Positions 27,599 to 36,003 of a DNA stretch of 64,000 nucleotides are shown piece after piece. Location of the stretch: contig NZ_UZWD01000018.1 of NCBI RefSeq assembly GCF_900631955.1, positions 92,380 through 156,379 of the forward strand, read 5' to 3'. The stretch comes from Devosia equisanguinis (GTDB taxonomy: Bacteria > Pseudomonadota > Alphaproteobacteria > Rhizobiales > Devosiaceae). The translations under genes were made by a program, and so were the position numbers. The notes beneath the pieces were generated by a model that had not been told where the DNA came from, searched no databases, and saw only the letters and a program-made list of their open reading frames with translations. The first letter of the stretch is position 1, and every line of letters begins with the position of its first letter.

Positions 27599-29218
27599 AT
27601 GGCCGAACAGCTTACCAATGCCGCCGAATTTACCGTTTCCGAGATCGCCCAGGCGGTCAAGCGGACCGTTGAGGACGAGTTCGGCCATGTCCGGGTACGC
27701 GGTGAAATCTCCGGTTTCCGTGGCCAGCATTCGTCGGGACATGCCTATTTCACCCTCAAGGACGATGCCGCCTCGATCGATGCGGTGGTGTGGAAAGGCA
27801 ATTACGCAAAACTCAGCTTCAAACCCGAGGAAGGACTCGAGGTCATCGCCACCGGCCGACTGACCACCTTCCCGCGTTCGTCGAAATACCAGATCGTCAT
27901 CGACAATATCGAGCCGGCCGGCGCCGGGGCGCTGATGGCGCTACTCGAAGAGCGCCGCAAGAAGCTGCTGGCCGAGGGGCTCTTCGCCCGCGAGCGCAAG
28001 CGCCCCCTGCCCTATCTGCCGCGCGTCATCGGCGTCATCACCTCGCCCACAGGCGCAGTAATCCGGGATATCCTGCACCGGCTCGATGACCGGTTTCCCA
28101 GCCATGTGCTGGTGTGGCCGGTGCGCGTGCAGGGTGAGACCTGTGCACCCGAAGTGGTCAATGCCATCGAGGGGTTCAACGCGCTGCTGCCGGACGGTCC
28201 GATTCCGCGCCCCGACCTGCTGATCGTGGCGCGCGGCGGTGGCTCCATCGAAGATCTCTGGGGCTTTAACGAGGAGGCGGTGGTGCGCGCCGTTGCCGCC
28301 TCGGGCATTCCCGTCATTTCAGCGGTGGGTCACGAGACCGACACTACGCTGATCGATTATGCCTCCGACATGCGTGCGCCCACGCCGACAGCCGCAGCCG
28401 AGGCAGCGGTGCCGGTGAGGGCTGAGCTCATCGCCTATGTCGAGGACCAGGGCAGCCGTCAGCGTCAGGCGGCGCGGCGCAGTCTTTCGAGCCTGCGCGA
28501 CCGCTTGCGCGCCGCCGGCGCCGGCCTGCCGCGGGCCAGCGATCTGGTCGCTACACCGCGTCAAAGCCTTGACTTGGCCTCCAGCCAATTGTCCGGGGCC
28601 CTGCGCCATTTCGTGCAGTCGCGGCGGCTGGCCTTTTCCAGCCTCGCCTCCGCCATCCAGCCACGCCTGGTGCGCCAGCGCCATCTCGAACGCGCCGAAA
28701 GAGTAGCGACGCTCAGCCGCCGGGCCGAGACAGGGCTGATCAAGACCATCGAGCGCGCGCGACTGACCTTCGACCCCGGCGCCCGTCGCCTGCCCGGTGC
28801 CGCGGCGCAACTGCTTGAACGCAAGCAATCCGGCATGGCTCGTATCACCCCGCGCCTCACCGCCCAGCCCATTCGCACCGATCTCCGCCATGCCGGGCAG
28901 CGGCTCGATACGCTGGTGCGTCGGGGGGATGCGGCAGCAAGCACAGGCATGGGATCGCGCCGCACCCAACTGGATCAGTGGGGCAAGTTGCTGGCAACGC
29001 TCAGCTATCGCAATGTGCTGGCACGCGGCTATGCATTGGTGCAGGACGATCAGGGACAGGTGGTCTCGAGCGCGGTGGCGCTGCGTCCTGGCGACGGGGT
29101 ACGCCTGAGCTTTGCCGATGGTGAAGTGGCGGCGACCATTGCCGGGGCCCCACCGGCTCGGCGCAAATCGTCCCGTGCGACGCCTACGGACGACGAGTCG
29201 CAGGAAAGCCTCTTTTGA
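27599..29218 (+). CDS. xseA: Exodeoxyribonuclease VII large subunit
   Basis: The catalytic subunit of the single-strand-specific exonuclease VII. The N-terminal OB fold includes VRVRGEISGFRGQHSSGHAYF, and the catalytic domain has ITSPTGAVIRDI, ARGGGSIEDLWGFN and SAVGHETDTTL. A long, arginine-rich coiled-coil region follows from about residue 270. ATG 27599 gives 539 residues; ATG 27581 is also possible. XseB is not in the window. Confidence 0.95.
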   Translation: MAEQLTNAAEFTVSEIAQAVKRTVEDEFGHVRVRGEISGFRGQHSSGHAYFTLKDDAASIDAVVWKGNYAKLSFKPEEGLEVIATGRLTTFPRSSKYQIVIDNIEPAGAGALMALLEERRKKLLAEGLFARERKRPLPYLPRVIGVITSPTGAVIRDILHRLDDRFPSHVLVWPVRVQGETCAPEVVNAIEGFNALLPDGPIPRPDLLIVARGGGSIEDLWGFNEEAVVRAVAASGIPVISAVGHETDTTLIDYASDMRAPTPTAAAEAAVPVRAELIAYVEDQGSRQRQAARRSLSSLRDRLRAAGAGLPRASDLVATPRQSLDLASSQLSGALRHFVQSRRLAFSSLASAIQPRLVRQRHLERAERVATLSRRAETGLIKTIERARLTFDPGARRLPGAAAQLLERKQSGMARITPRLTAQPIRTDLRHAGQRLDTLVRRGDAAASTGMGSRRTQLDQWGKLLATLSYRNVLARGYALVQDDQGQVVSSAVALRPGDGVRLSFADGEVAATIAGAPPARRKSSRATPTDDESQESLF

Positions 29219-29264
29219 AGCAGATGCCGCTCGACTATATCGTACAAATGGCAGGGAGCCTGGG

Positions 29265-29486
29265 ATGAACATATTCGATAAGGGCTTTTCGCCCGCCGAA
29301 GCCAGCTTGCGGTACCTCGATGGCGATTATGTCGTGCTCAAGCCCGGCACCTTCGTGCGCTGCGCCATAACCGGCAAGCCGATCCCGCTGGACGAGCTGT
29401 TCTATTGGAGTGTCGACCGGCAGGAGGCCTATGCCGATGCCGTCGCCGCCCACACCGCCTTCGAACGCTTCGGTCGGGGCAACTGA
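29265..29486 (+). CDS. DUF2093 family protein
   Basis: A 73-residue protein with the DUF2093 core, including EASLRYLDGDYVVLKPGTFVR and CAITGKPIPLDELFYWSVD. Such genes are found across Hyphomicrobiales, often near lipid A or mutL genes; the function is unknown. ATG 29265 has AGGGAG upstream. Two bases separate its stop from the next start, so it is co-transcribed with the LpxB-like gene. Confidence 0.85.
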   Translation: MNIFDKGFSPAEASLRYLDGDYVVLKPGTFVRCAITGKPIPLDELFYWSVDRQEAYADAVAAHTAFERFGRGN

Positions 29487-29488
29487 CC

Positions 29489-30634
29489 ATGAACGAGGCA
29501 GCGACGCGTCAGCGCTTCCTCTTCATTTCCAACGGCCATGGTGAAGACTGGATCGCCGCTGCCATCGTTGCCCGGTTGATGCCGGATATCTGCGTTGAAG
29601 CCTATCCCGTGGTGGGCAGCGGCACGGCCTATGCCGGCATCTGCCCGATTGTCGGCCCGCGCGGTCGTGTCGATTCCGGTGGAGCCCGCACGGCAAAGGG
29701 CTCGTTGCGGCGCGATGTCGCCAAAGGCGGCCTCGCCATGCTGCCGCCGGCGCTGAAATTCCTGCGCTCCGTGCGCGACAGCTACGATAAGGTCGTGGTG
29801 GTGGGCGATGTTACCGTGCCGGCCCTGGCCTGGCTCAGCGGCTACAAGAACCTCTTCTATATCGACTGCTACAAGACAGGGGCAGCCCGCCTTTATTCGT
29901 CCGCCGAACGCTTCATTCTCAAGCGCACTTGCGCCACTGCATTTTGCCGGGCCGACAATCTCGCCGCCATGCTGCGCGAAGACGGCATCGACGCCAAGGC
30001 AGCTGGCAATCTGATGATGGATACAATCCCGTTAGGCGACTATGACGCCCAAAGCCGGCGCCGGCACCCGCTGGCCATCACGCTGCTCCCGGGCAGCCGC
30101 GGGGAGACGGCGGATAACTTTGCGCGCCAAATCAAGGCATTGCGCAAGCTCGACACGGGGTCGGTGCCCGACATTTTCCTTGCTGTCGCCGGTGACCTCT
30201 CGGTCGAGGACCTGGCGGGTGCAGCCGACATGCAGCGCAGCAATCTCCTCAGCACCGAGGGCGACGATCTTGGTAGCCTGACCGATGGCGCGCTGGTGGT
30301 GCATTTGTTGCGCGGGCGGGCGATGGGCAATGCGCTGGCCGAGTCGGACATCGTGCTTTCGCAGGCTGGTACCGCGACGGTACAGGCCCTGGGCCTGGGC
30401 AAGCCCGTTATTCACATGACCAGTGCCAAGGACCGGCAATCGCGCTTTCTCGACGAACAGCGCCTGTTCGGGGAGGCGCGCATAGCCGTGCCAGGCGATC
30501 CCAACGCCGTGGCTGGTGCATTGTCCAAGCTCATTGCATCGCCCGAAGAGCGTCAGCGCCTCGGAGCTATCGGGCGCCAGAACATTGGTGGGCCGGGCGC
30601 CATGGAGCATGTGCTGGCCGCGTTGAAGAGGTAG
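29489..30634 (+). CDS. LpxB-like glycosyltransferase (lipid-A-disaccharide-synthase-related)
   Basis: A 381-residue GT-B-type enzyme related to LpxB. Motifs are FISNGHGEDWIAAAI at the N-terminus, the LLPGSRGETADNFARQ donor-site stretch near residue 200 and SQAGTATVQALGLGKPVIHM near residue 290. It resembles the subgroup annotated as LpxB-related rather than true LpxB, so the substrate is open: it may glycosylate an envelope lipid other than the lipid A precursor. It ends convergently with an O-antigen-ligase-like gene, with a small hairpin (30642-30659) between. Confidence 0.8.
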   Translation: MNEAATRQRFLFISNGHGEDWIAAAIVARLMPDICVEAYPVVGSGTAYAGICPIVGPRGRVDSGGARTAKGSLRRDVAKGGLAMLPPALKFLRSVRDSYDKVVVVGDVTVPALAWLSGYKNLFYIDCYKTGAARLYSSAERFILKRTCATAFCRADNLAAMLREDGIDAKAAGNLMMDTIPLGDYDAQSRRRHPLAITLLPGSRGETADNFARQIKALRKLDTGSVPDIFLAVAGDLSVEDLAGAADMQRSNLLSTEGDDLGSLTDGALVVHLLRGRAMGNALAESDIVLSQAGTATVQALGLGKPVIHMTSAKDRQSRFLDEQRLFGEARIAVPGDPNAVAGALSKLIASPEERQRLGAIGRQNIGGPGAMEHVLAALKR

Positions 30635-30664
30635 GGCCTTCAGCGCAAGCCTTTGCGCTATATG

Positions 30665-31903
30665 TCAGACCGTTGGTGCTCGATCGAGAGTGATGAGATA
30701 GGCCAGGCCGGTGCCGAACAGCACGGTCTGGGGCAAGACGCCGAACATGGCGTTGGTCAGCCCGAGCACGCCATAACCCACCACCAGCACCAGCGCACCC
30801 AGCAGAAGCGCCGGTTTTTGACGCGCAGTTCGCAGTGCCGCCAACGGCGAGAACAGCATCAGGGCGAAGGCGGCCAGCCCCATGGCACCGCCGAGCGCGG
30901 CGAAGTCGGCGAGATCGCTGTGCAGGTTTTCGAGCGTCTGCAACTCGCCGAATTTCGGATAGAGGTCTCGCGCCAACGGCATCATCTGGCCAAAGCCGAT
31001 GCCGAAGAGCGGTGAAGACTGGAAAGCGGCAATTCCGGTGTCGTACATGGCGGCGCGTGTCGCATCCTGCCCGCTTACGGCACCAAGCAATGTCGGAACC
31101 GCATCGCCGCCCGCGGTCCCGGCTGCGCCGATGGCCTGCAGGCCACCAGTGATGCGCGTCATCACCAGGCTATCACCCGCGGTGACCATGAAGATGGCTG
31201 CGCCGATGGCAACAATGGCAAGTCCCGCCAGCGCCACACGCTTCTGCCGCAGCGTCACGACAACGACCACGAAGGCCAGAGCCGCCAGCGCAGCCCAGGC
31301 GAGCAGCGGCCCGCGCGAGGCGGACAGCACGACACCGACCAATGCGAAAGCCGGACCGAGAAGGTAAATCCAGCGCCAGGGATCGCGATTGGACACCAGG
31401 CCGGTAAGGGCCAGGAAGCCGATAATGGTGGTGATCCCGGCATAATGGATGGGGTTATTGCCCACGCCCACGCGTTCCGTGCCGGTGTTCATTACCTCCC
31501 ACAGGCCCAATAGGCCCGCCGAGACCGCGCCGAACAGGCAAAGCAATGGTACGGCGTGCGGCTTGAGCCAGGCACCATTGCGCAGCATGAGCGCAGCGAG
31601 GCCCGGTGCAAGCAGAAGCGGCGCGCAGGCCAGAAGCGGCAAGAGGTCCATCTCGCTGCGGTAGACGAATGGCAGGGTCAGAGCCAAGAGCGCAAGCGCG
31701 GCATAGACCATCAGCGCCGAGCGATGCACCAATATGTCGGAGCGAATGCGCACCGCCCAGGCAAGGCCAATGAGCCCACCCGCCATCACCACATAGTCGG
31801 CGATAAAGGGGGATGTGCCCATGAAGCCCAGGCCGGCAACCAAGGTCACGGCCGCAATGATGGCGAGCAAATCTTGGCTGGGGCGCCCTTGAGTCTGGCT
31901 CAC
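30665..31903 (-). CDS. O-antigen ligase-like polytopic membrane protein
   Basis: A 412-residue inner membrane protein with about eleven helices and a larger periplasmic loop in the Wzy_C region (GVGNNPIHYAG and the ASRGPLLAWAAL stretch near residue 210), as in WaaL/RfaL-type ligases and related polymerases. It would join undecaprenyl-linked glycans to a surface acceptor. The start is GTG, two bases after the DUF4170 stop. The glycan and acceptor cannot be named from sequence. Confidence 0.8.
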   Translation of the reverse strand: MSQTQGRPSQDLLAIIAAVTLVAGLGFMGTSPFIADYVVMAGGLIGLAWAVRIRSDILVHRSALMVYAALALLALTLPFVYRSEMDLLPLLACAPLLLAPGLAALMLRNGAWLKPHAVPLLCLFGAVSAGLLGLWEVMNTGTERVGVGNNPIHYAGITTIIGFLALTGLVSNRDPWRWIYLLGPAFALVGVVLSASRGPLLAWAALAALAFVVVVVTLRQKRVALAGLAIVAIGAAIFMVTAGDSLVMTRITGGLQAIGAAGTAGGDAVPTLLGAVSGQDATRAAMYDTGIAAFQSSPLFGIGFGQMMPLARDLYPKFGELQTLENLHSDLADFAALGGAMGLAAFALMLFSPLAALRTARQKPALLLGALVLVVGYGVLGLTNAMFGVLPQTVLFGTGLAYLITLDRAPTV

Positions 31904-31905
31904 GC

Positions 31906-32145
31906 TCAGGACTTACTGGTTTCCGGATCGAGCAGGCGATGCAGATGCACGATGAAGTAGCGGGTCTGGGCGCTGTCGACGGTCATCTGCGCCTTCTGCT
32001 TCCAGACTGCGTAGGCACTGGCATAATTGGGATAGACGCCGACTATGTCGACCTTTTCAAGGTCGGCAAATGTAACGCCTTCCAGGCTCGACAATTCGCC
32101 ACCGATGACCAGATGCAGCAATTGTTTTTCGGTCGTGTCAGCCAT
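31906..32145 (-). CDS. DUF4170 family protein
   Basis: A 79-residue soluble protein with the DUF4170 core, including LHLVIGGEL, VGVYPNYASAYAVWKQKAQ and AQTRYFIVHLHRLLDP. Function unknown. In several Hyphomicrobiales it lies next to a CysQ-like phosphatase and lipid A core genes; here the CysQ neighbour is kept (15 bp upstream) and the other side is an O-antigen-ligase-like gene. Confidence 0.85.
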   Translation of the reverse strand: MADTTEKQLLHLVIGGELSSLEGVTFADLEKVDIVGVYPNYASAYAVWKQKAQMTVDSAQTRYFIVHLHRLLDPETSKS

Positions 32146-32160
32146 GGGTCATTCTCGCGT

Positions 32161-33000
32161 TCAGGGATAAGGAGTTTCGGTCGCCTGTTCGGTTTCGGCC
32201 GGACAGCCATAGACCTTGATCAGCGCCGAATGGACCAGCGGTTTTAGGCTCATGTCGCCCAAAGCCGCAAGCGCCCCATGGCGCACATCTCGTCTGTTGA
32301 ATTGTGGGAACCCGCTGCACACGTCGGCGAAGTCGAGACCGGATTCGCGCAATATCACCGCGGCACCGGCGATGTCCCAATCCTGGCTGCCGCGCCGCGC
32401 CACGGCGGCATCGAGCGTGCCGGTCGCGACCTGCACCAGCCTGTAGGCCAGCGACGGATAGGAGGGGCCACGAGTATAGTGGAGACCGGCGGCCTGCATT
32501 TCCTGGTGCACAGCGCCCGGCGCCGGAATCAGCGGCGCGGCGCCGGCCCGGCGGATACGCTGCAGCGGCTTGCCGTTGAGGCGAGCCCCACCACCGAGAT
32601 AGGCCTCATAAAGTTCGTCGCGCACCGGGGCATAGACCACGCCCGCAACCGGGACGCCATGCTCCACCACGGCGAGCGAGACGGTCCAGCAATCCTCGCC
32701 GCGCAGGAAGGCCCGAGTGCCATCGATGGGATCGACGACAAATACACGGTCACAATCGAGGCGGCTGGGATTGTCGACAGTCTCTTCGCTCAACCAGCCA
32801 TAGGTGGGGCGAGCATTGAGCAGGCTGCTGGCCAGAAAACGATCGACGACGATATCGGCTTCGCTGACAGGGGAAGCGTTGTCCTTGGTCCAGGACTTCA
32901 CGTCCTTGCGGAAAAAGCCGCTGGCAATGATCCCCGCCACTACGGCGCTGGCGCGGAGCAATTCGAGATCATCATCATAAGGTGGGGCGGAAGCCGGCAT
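32161..33000 (-). CDS. cysQ: 3'(2'),5'-bisphosphate nucleotidase / inositol monophosphatase family
   Basis: A 279-residue metal-dependent phosphatase. Motifs are the first metal-site region WLSEETVDN, VDPIDGTRAFLRG near residue 90 and QDWDIAGAAVILRESG near residue 205. CysQ removes phosphate from adenosine 3',5'-bisphosphate made in sulfur assimilation; related enzymes act on inositol phosphates, and the sequence does not fully separate the two. It is the first gene of the group running to 30665. Confidence 0.85.
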   Translation of the reverse strand: MPASAPPYDDDLELLRASAVVAGIIASGFFRKDVKSWTKDNASPVSEADIVVDRFLASSLLNARPTYGWLSEETVDNPSRLDCDRVFVVDPIDGTRAFLRGEDCWTVSLAVVEHGVPVAGVVYAPVRDELYEAYLGGGARLNGKPLQRIRRAGAAPLIPAPGAVHQEMQAAGLHYTRGPSYPSLAYRLVQVATGTLDAAVARRGSQDWDIAGAAVILRESGLDFADVCSGFPQFNRRDVRHGALAALGDMSLKPLVHSALIKVYGCPAETEQATETPYP

Positions 33001-33537
33001 GGCGGGCTTTTATGCTCCACACCCCCATCCCGCAAGAGGCGCGCACAGAAGGGTGTTTACATCTTGAGTGACGGCGCCTGACGCCGGCTCCATTCCGGCA
33101 CCGTACGCTATCGCGCGCGAAGGCCAAGTTGCCCAGGCCCAATTCTGCTGACGCCGTTTACCGACACCGAAACGGCAGGCGCTTTGGTGGCTCAGTAGCG
33201 GTGATGAAGTGCATGGGCAGATGAGAGCGGCCTGGGTCTCCGGATCGCGCCATTGTGGCAAGTGAGAGAGTCATTTCACCTGCCGGTGCCGATTTCTTCC
33301 GCGTTCTCAGGCGCATGGCGAGAACGGGACCAACGCGCACACAAATCCTTAGGGTAAACACGGGGCAACTGCGTGAGGTTAATCGGTCATAACTAGGTGC
33401 AACATCCCGCTAACCCTCTCGGAAAACAAGATAAACTTAACCGAACCGATTAAGGTGGCGGGTAATCCCTCGCGCTAGATTGGCCTCACAAACGGAGCGG
33501 AATAACCAGCTCTCGAAGTTACAGGAAGGCATCTAAA
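33001..33537. other. Long intergenic region upstream of the DUF6101 gene
   Basis: This 537-bp gap has no convincing coding frame; the short minus-strand frame 33010-33261 has no domain or ribosome binding site. The last 170 bases are AT-richer than the rest and hold two dyads: GTTA-N8-TAAC at 33378-33393 and CTTAA-N9-TTAAG at 33436-33454. They recall CtrA half-sites (TTAA) but the spacing is not the canonical seven bases. The promoter of the downstream gene is probably here, though no clear -35/-10 pair is visible. Confidence 0.5.
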
Positions 33538-34053
33538 ATGGTTCATGGCGTTGCGATGGAAGGGTCTTCGGTGATTGTCGCCTTCGGCCGTCCCGCCCTG
33601 GCGGATCGCCGGTTCGTGGCGGCCAACGACAATGGTCCGCGCGATCCGGTCAAGACGGTCACTGTGCGCAAGCAGCTCGAACAGAGCGGTGTGGCCATCA
33701 AGATCAAGGTTCCGGTCACCGAGTTCATCGGCGTGGCCGTGGCCACCCGCATTTCCGAAGAAGGCATGCTGACCAGCTCAATCGAACTGGTCCACTCCGA
33801 TGCCGAGCTCAACTACAAGGTGTTCGAGGAAGAAGGGAACCACAACGTCGTGGCCGAATGGCAGAACTGGGGCAAGAAACTGCGCCTGCCGCTGTTCATC
33901 AAGGCCGGCGATGGTGCCTACATGCCCTATAGCCAGCAGGTCGATGGCCTGATGGTGTCCGATCCGGCTCCCCGCCGCCGGCTCGCGGCAGAAGCCGCCC
34001 GCCGCCCCCGCTTTCTCAACCGTCGCAAGCCGGGCCAGACCGACGTGAACTGA
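33538..34053 (+). CDS. DUF6101-like protein, unknown function
   Basis: A 171-residue soluble protein, basic at the C-terminus (ARRPRFLNRRKPGQ). It contains VTEFIGVAVATRISEEG and a conserved-looking ELVHSDAELNYKVFEEE stretch. I associate it with DUF6101 with moderate certainty; it has no assigned function. An AGGAAGG element precedes ATG 33538. It is a single-gene unit with its own long upstream region and a perfect terminator. Confidence 0.75.
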   Translation: MVHGVAMEGSSVIVAFGRPALADRRFVAANDNGPRDPVKTVTVRKQLEQSGVAIKIKVPVTEFIGVAVATRISEEGMLTSSIELVHSDAELNYKVFEEEGNHNVVAEWQNWGKKLRLPLFIKAGDGAYMPYSQQVDGLMVSDPAPRRRLAAEAARRPRFLNRRKPGQTDVN

Positions 34054-34081
34054 CCGCCCGCCAAACTCCAAAGTCCGACGA

Positions 34082-34123
34082 AAAGGGTCAACCAGTGGTG
34101 CGGTTGACCCTTTCGGCGTTTTT
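34082..34123 (+). terminator. Bidirectional rho-independent terminator
   Basis: AAAGGGTCAACC at 34082-34093 pairs perfectly over 12 bp with GGTTGACCCTTT at 34102-34113, followed on the plus strand by GTTTTT and on the minus strand by TTTTCG. It serves the convergent DUF6101 and ubiA genes; the ubiA stop lies within the T-run. Confidence 0.85.
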
Positions 34124-35051
34124 ACCAGACCCAATCGGCCATCAGCGCCAGGGTCAGCACCACGCCGACATAGTGATTGCTGTCGAAGCGCAGCTTGGCG
34201 TTGCCCGGCTCGGTGGCATCGAGGGTCAGAAGTTGCCAGGCCAGCACACCGGCGGCCACGAGTGAAAATACCGCGAAAATCCAGCTGCCGCCGACCATCA
34301 ATGACGCGATGTTCCACAGGACGAACGCCCCGGCGTAAAAGCCGGCGACCACCGGACGCACATTGTCGCCGAACAGGCGCGCGGTGGATTTGACCCCCAC
34401 CAATGCGTCGTCCTCCACATCCTGCAGCGCATAGATGGTGTCATAGCCAATGACCCAGAGAATGGCGCCGGCATAAAGCAGCACCGGAGGCCAGCCGAGC
34501 CCGCCGGTCTGGCTGGTCCAGCCCAGGATGGCGCCATAGGAAAAGGCCAGGCCCAGGAAAAGCTGCGGCCACCAGGTCACCCGCTTCATGAACGGATAGA
34601 TGGCGATCAGCACCAGGGAGGCGACGCCGGCCCAAACGGTGAAGCGATTGAACTGGAACAGGATCACCGAACCGAGAAGCGCCTGGGCCACGAGAAAGTA
34701 AGTGGCTTCAAGTGCCGTCACCTGCCCGGAAGGAATCGGTCGCGAGCGGGTGCGCGCCACCTTGGCGTCGATGTCGCGATCGACGATGTCGTTAAAGGTG
34801 CAGCCGGCGCCACGCATCAACAGCGCGCCCACGACCATCAAAATGGCCGCCCACCAGCCAAAGCCATATTCGGGATAAGCCACCGCCGCCAGCCCAATGC
34901 CCCAGGCGCAGGGCCAGAACAACAGGCCCACCGGGATCGGTCGGTCCCAGCGCGCCAATCGCCCATAGGGCTTCAACCATTCGGGCGCGTAACGATCCAG
35001 CCAGTTGTTCTGTTTGGCATCGGCGACGCGGGCGGATTGGGTATCGGACAT
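34122..35051 (-). CDS. ubiA: 4-hydroxybenzoate octaprenyltransferase
   Basis: Prenylates 4-hydroxybenzoate in ubiquinone synthesis. A 309-residue membrane protein with the two aspartate-rich motifs, NDIVDRDIDAKVARTRSRP near residue 87 and DVEDDALVGVKSTARLFGD near residue 212. The N-terminus SDTQSARVADA and LDRYAPEWLKPYGRLARWDRP is typical of alphaproteobacteria. A nested palindromic repeat starts only five bases upstream of its start codon and would be in its leader. Confidence 0.95.
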   Translation of the reverse strand: MSDTQSARVADAKQNNWLDRYAPEWLKPYGRLARWDRPIPVGLLFWPCAWGIGLAAVAYPEYGFGWWAAILMVVGALLMRGAGCTFNDIVDRDIDAKVARTRSRPIPSGQVTALEATYFLVAQALLGSVILFQFNRFTVWAGVASLVLIAIYPFMKRVTWWPQLFLGLAFSYGAILGWTSQTGGLGWPPVLLYAGAILWVIGYDTIYALQDVEDDALVGVKSTARLFGDNVRPVVAGFYAGAFVLWNIASLMVGGSWIFAVFSLVAAGVLAWQLLTLDATEPGNAKLRFDSNHYVGVVLTLALMADWVW

Positions 35052-35055
35052 GGTG

Positions 35056-35153
35056 CCACGACCTCGTGGTTCGACAAGCTCGCCATGAGGTCTACTCTAA
35101 AGTCAAAAGACAAAGTAGACCTCATCCAAACCAGCCCTAGGGTCAGGTCGTGG
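35056..35153. repeat. Nested inverted repeat in the ubiA-rsmE divergent region
   Basis: An outer pair, CCACGACCT at 35056-35064 and AGGTCGTGG at 35145-35153, encloses a perfect 12-bp inner pair, ATGAGGTCTACT at 35085-35096 and AGTAGACCTCAT at 35114-35125, with a 17-base A-rich loop. The left arm contains GTGGTTCGACAAGCTCGCCA, which resembles dispersed repeats that I recall from alphaproteobacterial genomes. The whole occupies the divergent promoter region. Confidence 0.7.
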
Positions 35154-35180
35154 CAGAGGGCCACACGTCGAGGAATTGCC

Positions 35181-35930
35181 ATGCCCCGTTCTCATTCTGC
35201 GCTGCCGCGCCTGTTCGTCGATACCGACCTTGCTGCCGGCGCCGCCCTGACGCTGGGCAAGGAACAGTCGCTTTACCTGGCCGCGGTCCTGCGCAAGGGC
35301 GTCGGCGACAGCGTGGTGCTGTTCAACGGCCGCGACGGCGCCTGGCTTTGCCGGCTCACCGGCGATTCTAAGAAATCGGTCGTTCTGGAAGTCGACGAGC
35401 AGATCGCGCCGCAGACTCGGCCCTCTGATCTCTGGTACGGGTTTTCGCCGCTCAAGACCGAGCGGCTGGATTATGTGATCCAGAAGGCGGTGGAGATGGG
35501 CGCGGGGATTATCCAGCCTGTGACCACCCAGTTTACCCAGGTGCATCGACTCAAACCCGAAAAGCTCGCCGCCAATGCCATGGAAGCGGCGGAGCAATGT
35601 GAAGTGCTGAGCGTGCCGGAGATCGCGCCGGAAATCGGTCTCGATGCGCTGTTGAGCCAATGGCCGCAAATGCATGGCGACCGAGTGCTGGTATTTGCCG
35701 ACGAGGGTGAAGCGTCGTCGTCGCCCCTGGGCGCCCTGCAAAACCTGGTTGGCCGCAGGATAGGCCTGTTGATCGGCCCCGAAGGCGGATTTTCTGACAG
35801 CGAACGCGAACGGCTACGCAGACTGCCGTTTGTTTTGCCGATCAGCCTCGGACCGCGTATCCTGCGCGCCGATACTGCCGCCGTGGCGGCAATGGCGATT
35901 ATTCAGGCGACCATCGGCGATTGGCGATAA
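35181..35930 (+). CDS. rsmE: 16S rRNA (uracil1498-N3)-methyltransferase
   Basis: A SPOUT-class methyltransferase of 249 residues. The N-terminal PUA-like domain begins at PRLFVDTDL, and the knotted C-terminal domain has LLIGPEGGFSDSER near residue 195 and SLGPRILRADTAAVAAM, both diagnostic of RsmE. ATG 35181 has GAGGAA upstream; the longer open frame runs into the palindromic repeat and is not credible. Confidence 0.95.
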   Translation: MPRSHSALPRLFVDTDLAAGAALTLGKEQSLYLAAVLRKGVGDSVVLFNGRDGAWLCRLTGDSKKSVVLEVDEQIAPQTRPSDLWYGFSPLKTERLDYVIQKAVEMGAGIIQPVTTQFTQVHRLKPEKLAANAMEAAEQCEVLSVPEIAPEIGLDALLSQWPQMHGDRVLVFADEGEASSSPLGALQNLVGRRIGLLIGPEGGFSDSERERLRRLPFVLPISLGPRILRADTAAVAAMAIIQATIGDWR

Positions 35931-36003
35931 AACGCGATTGCTTTCCGGCTTGCGCTCGTTATGTTCGCCGCCCATCTATCTGCTTGCATAGCATGAGGTC
36001 CAC

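Noticed and set aside
33010..33261. 83-codon minus-strand open frame in the long gap
   Set aside because: No ribosome binding site, no domain, and composition unlike the neighbouring genes.
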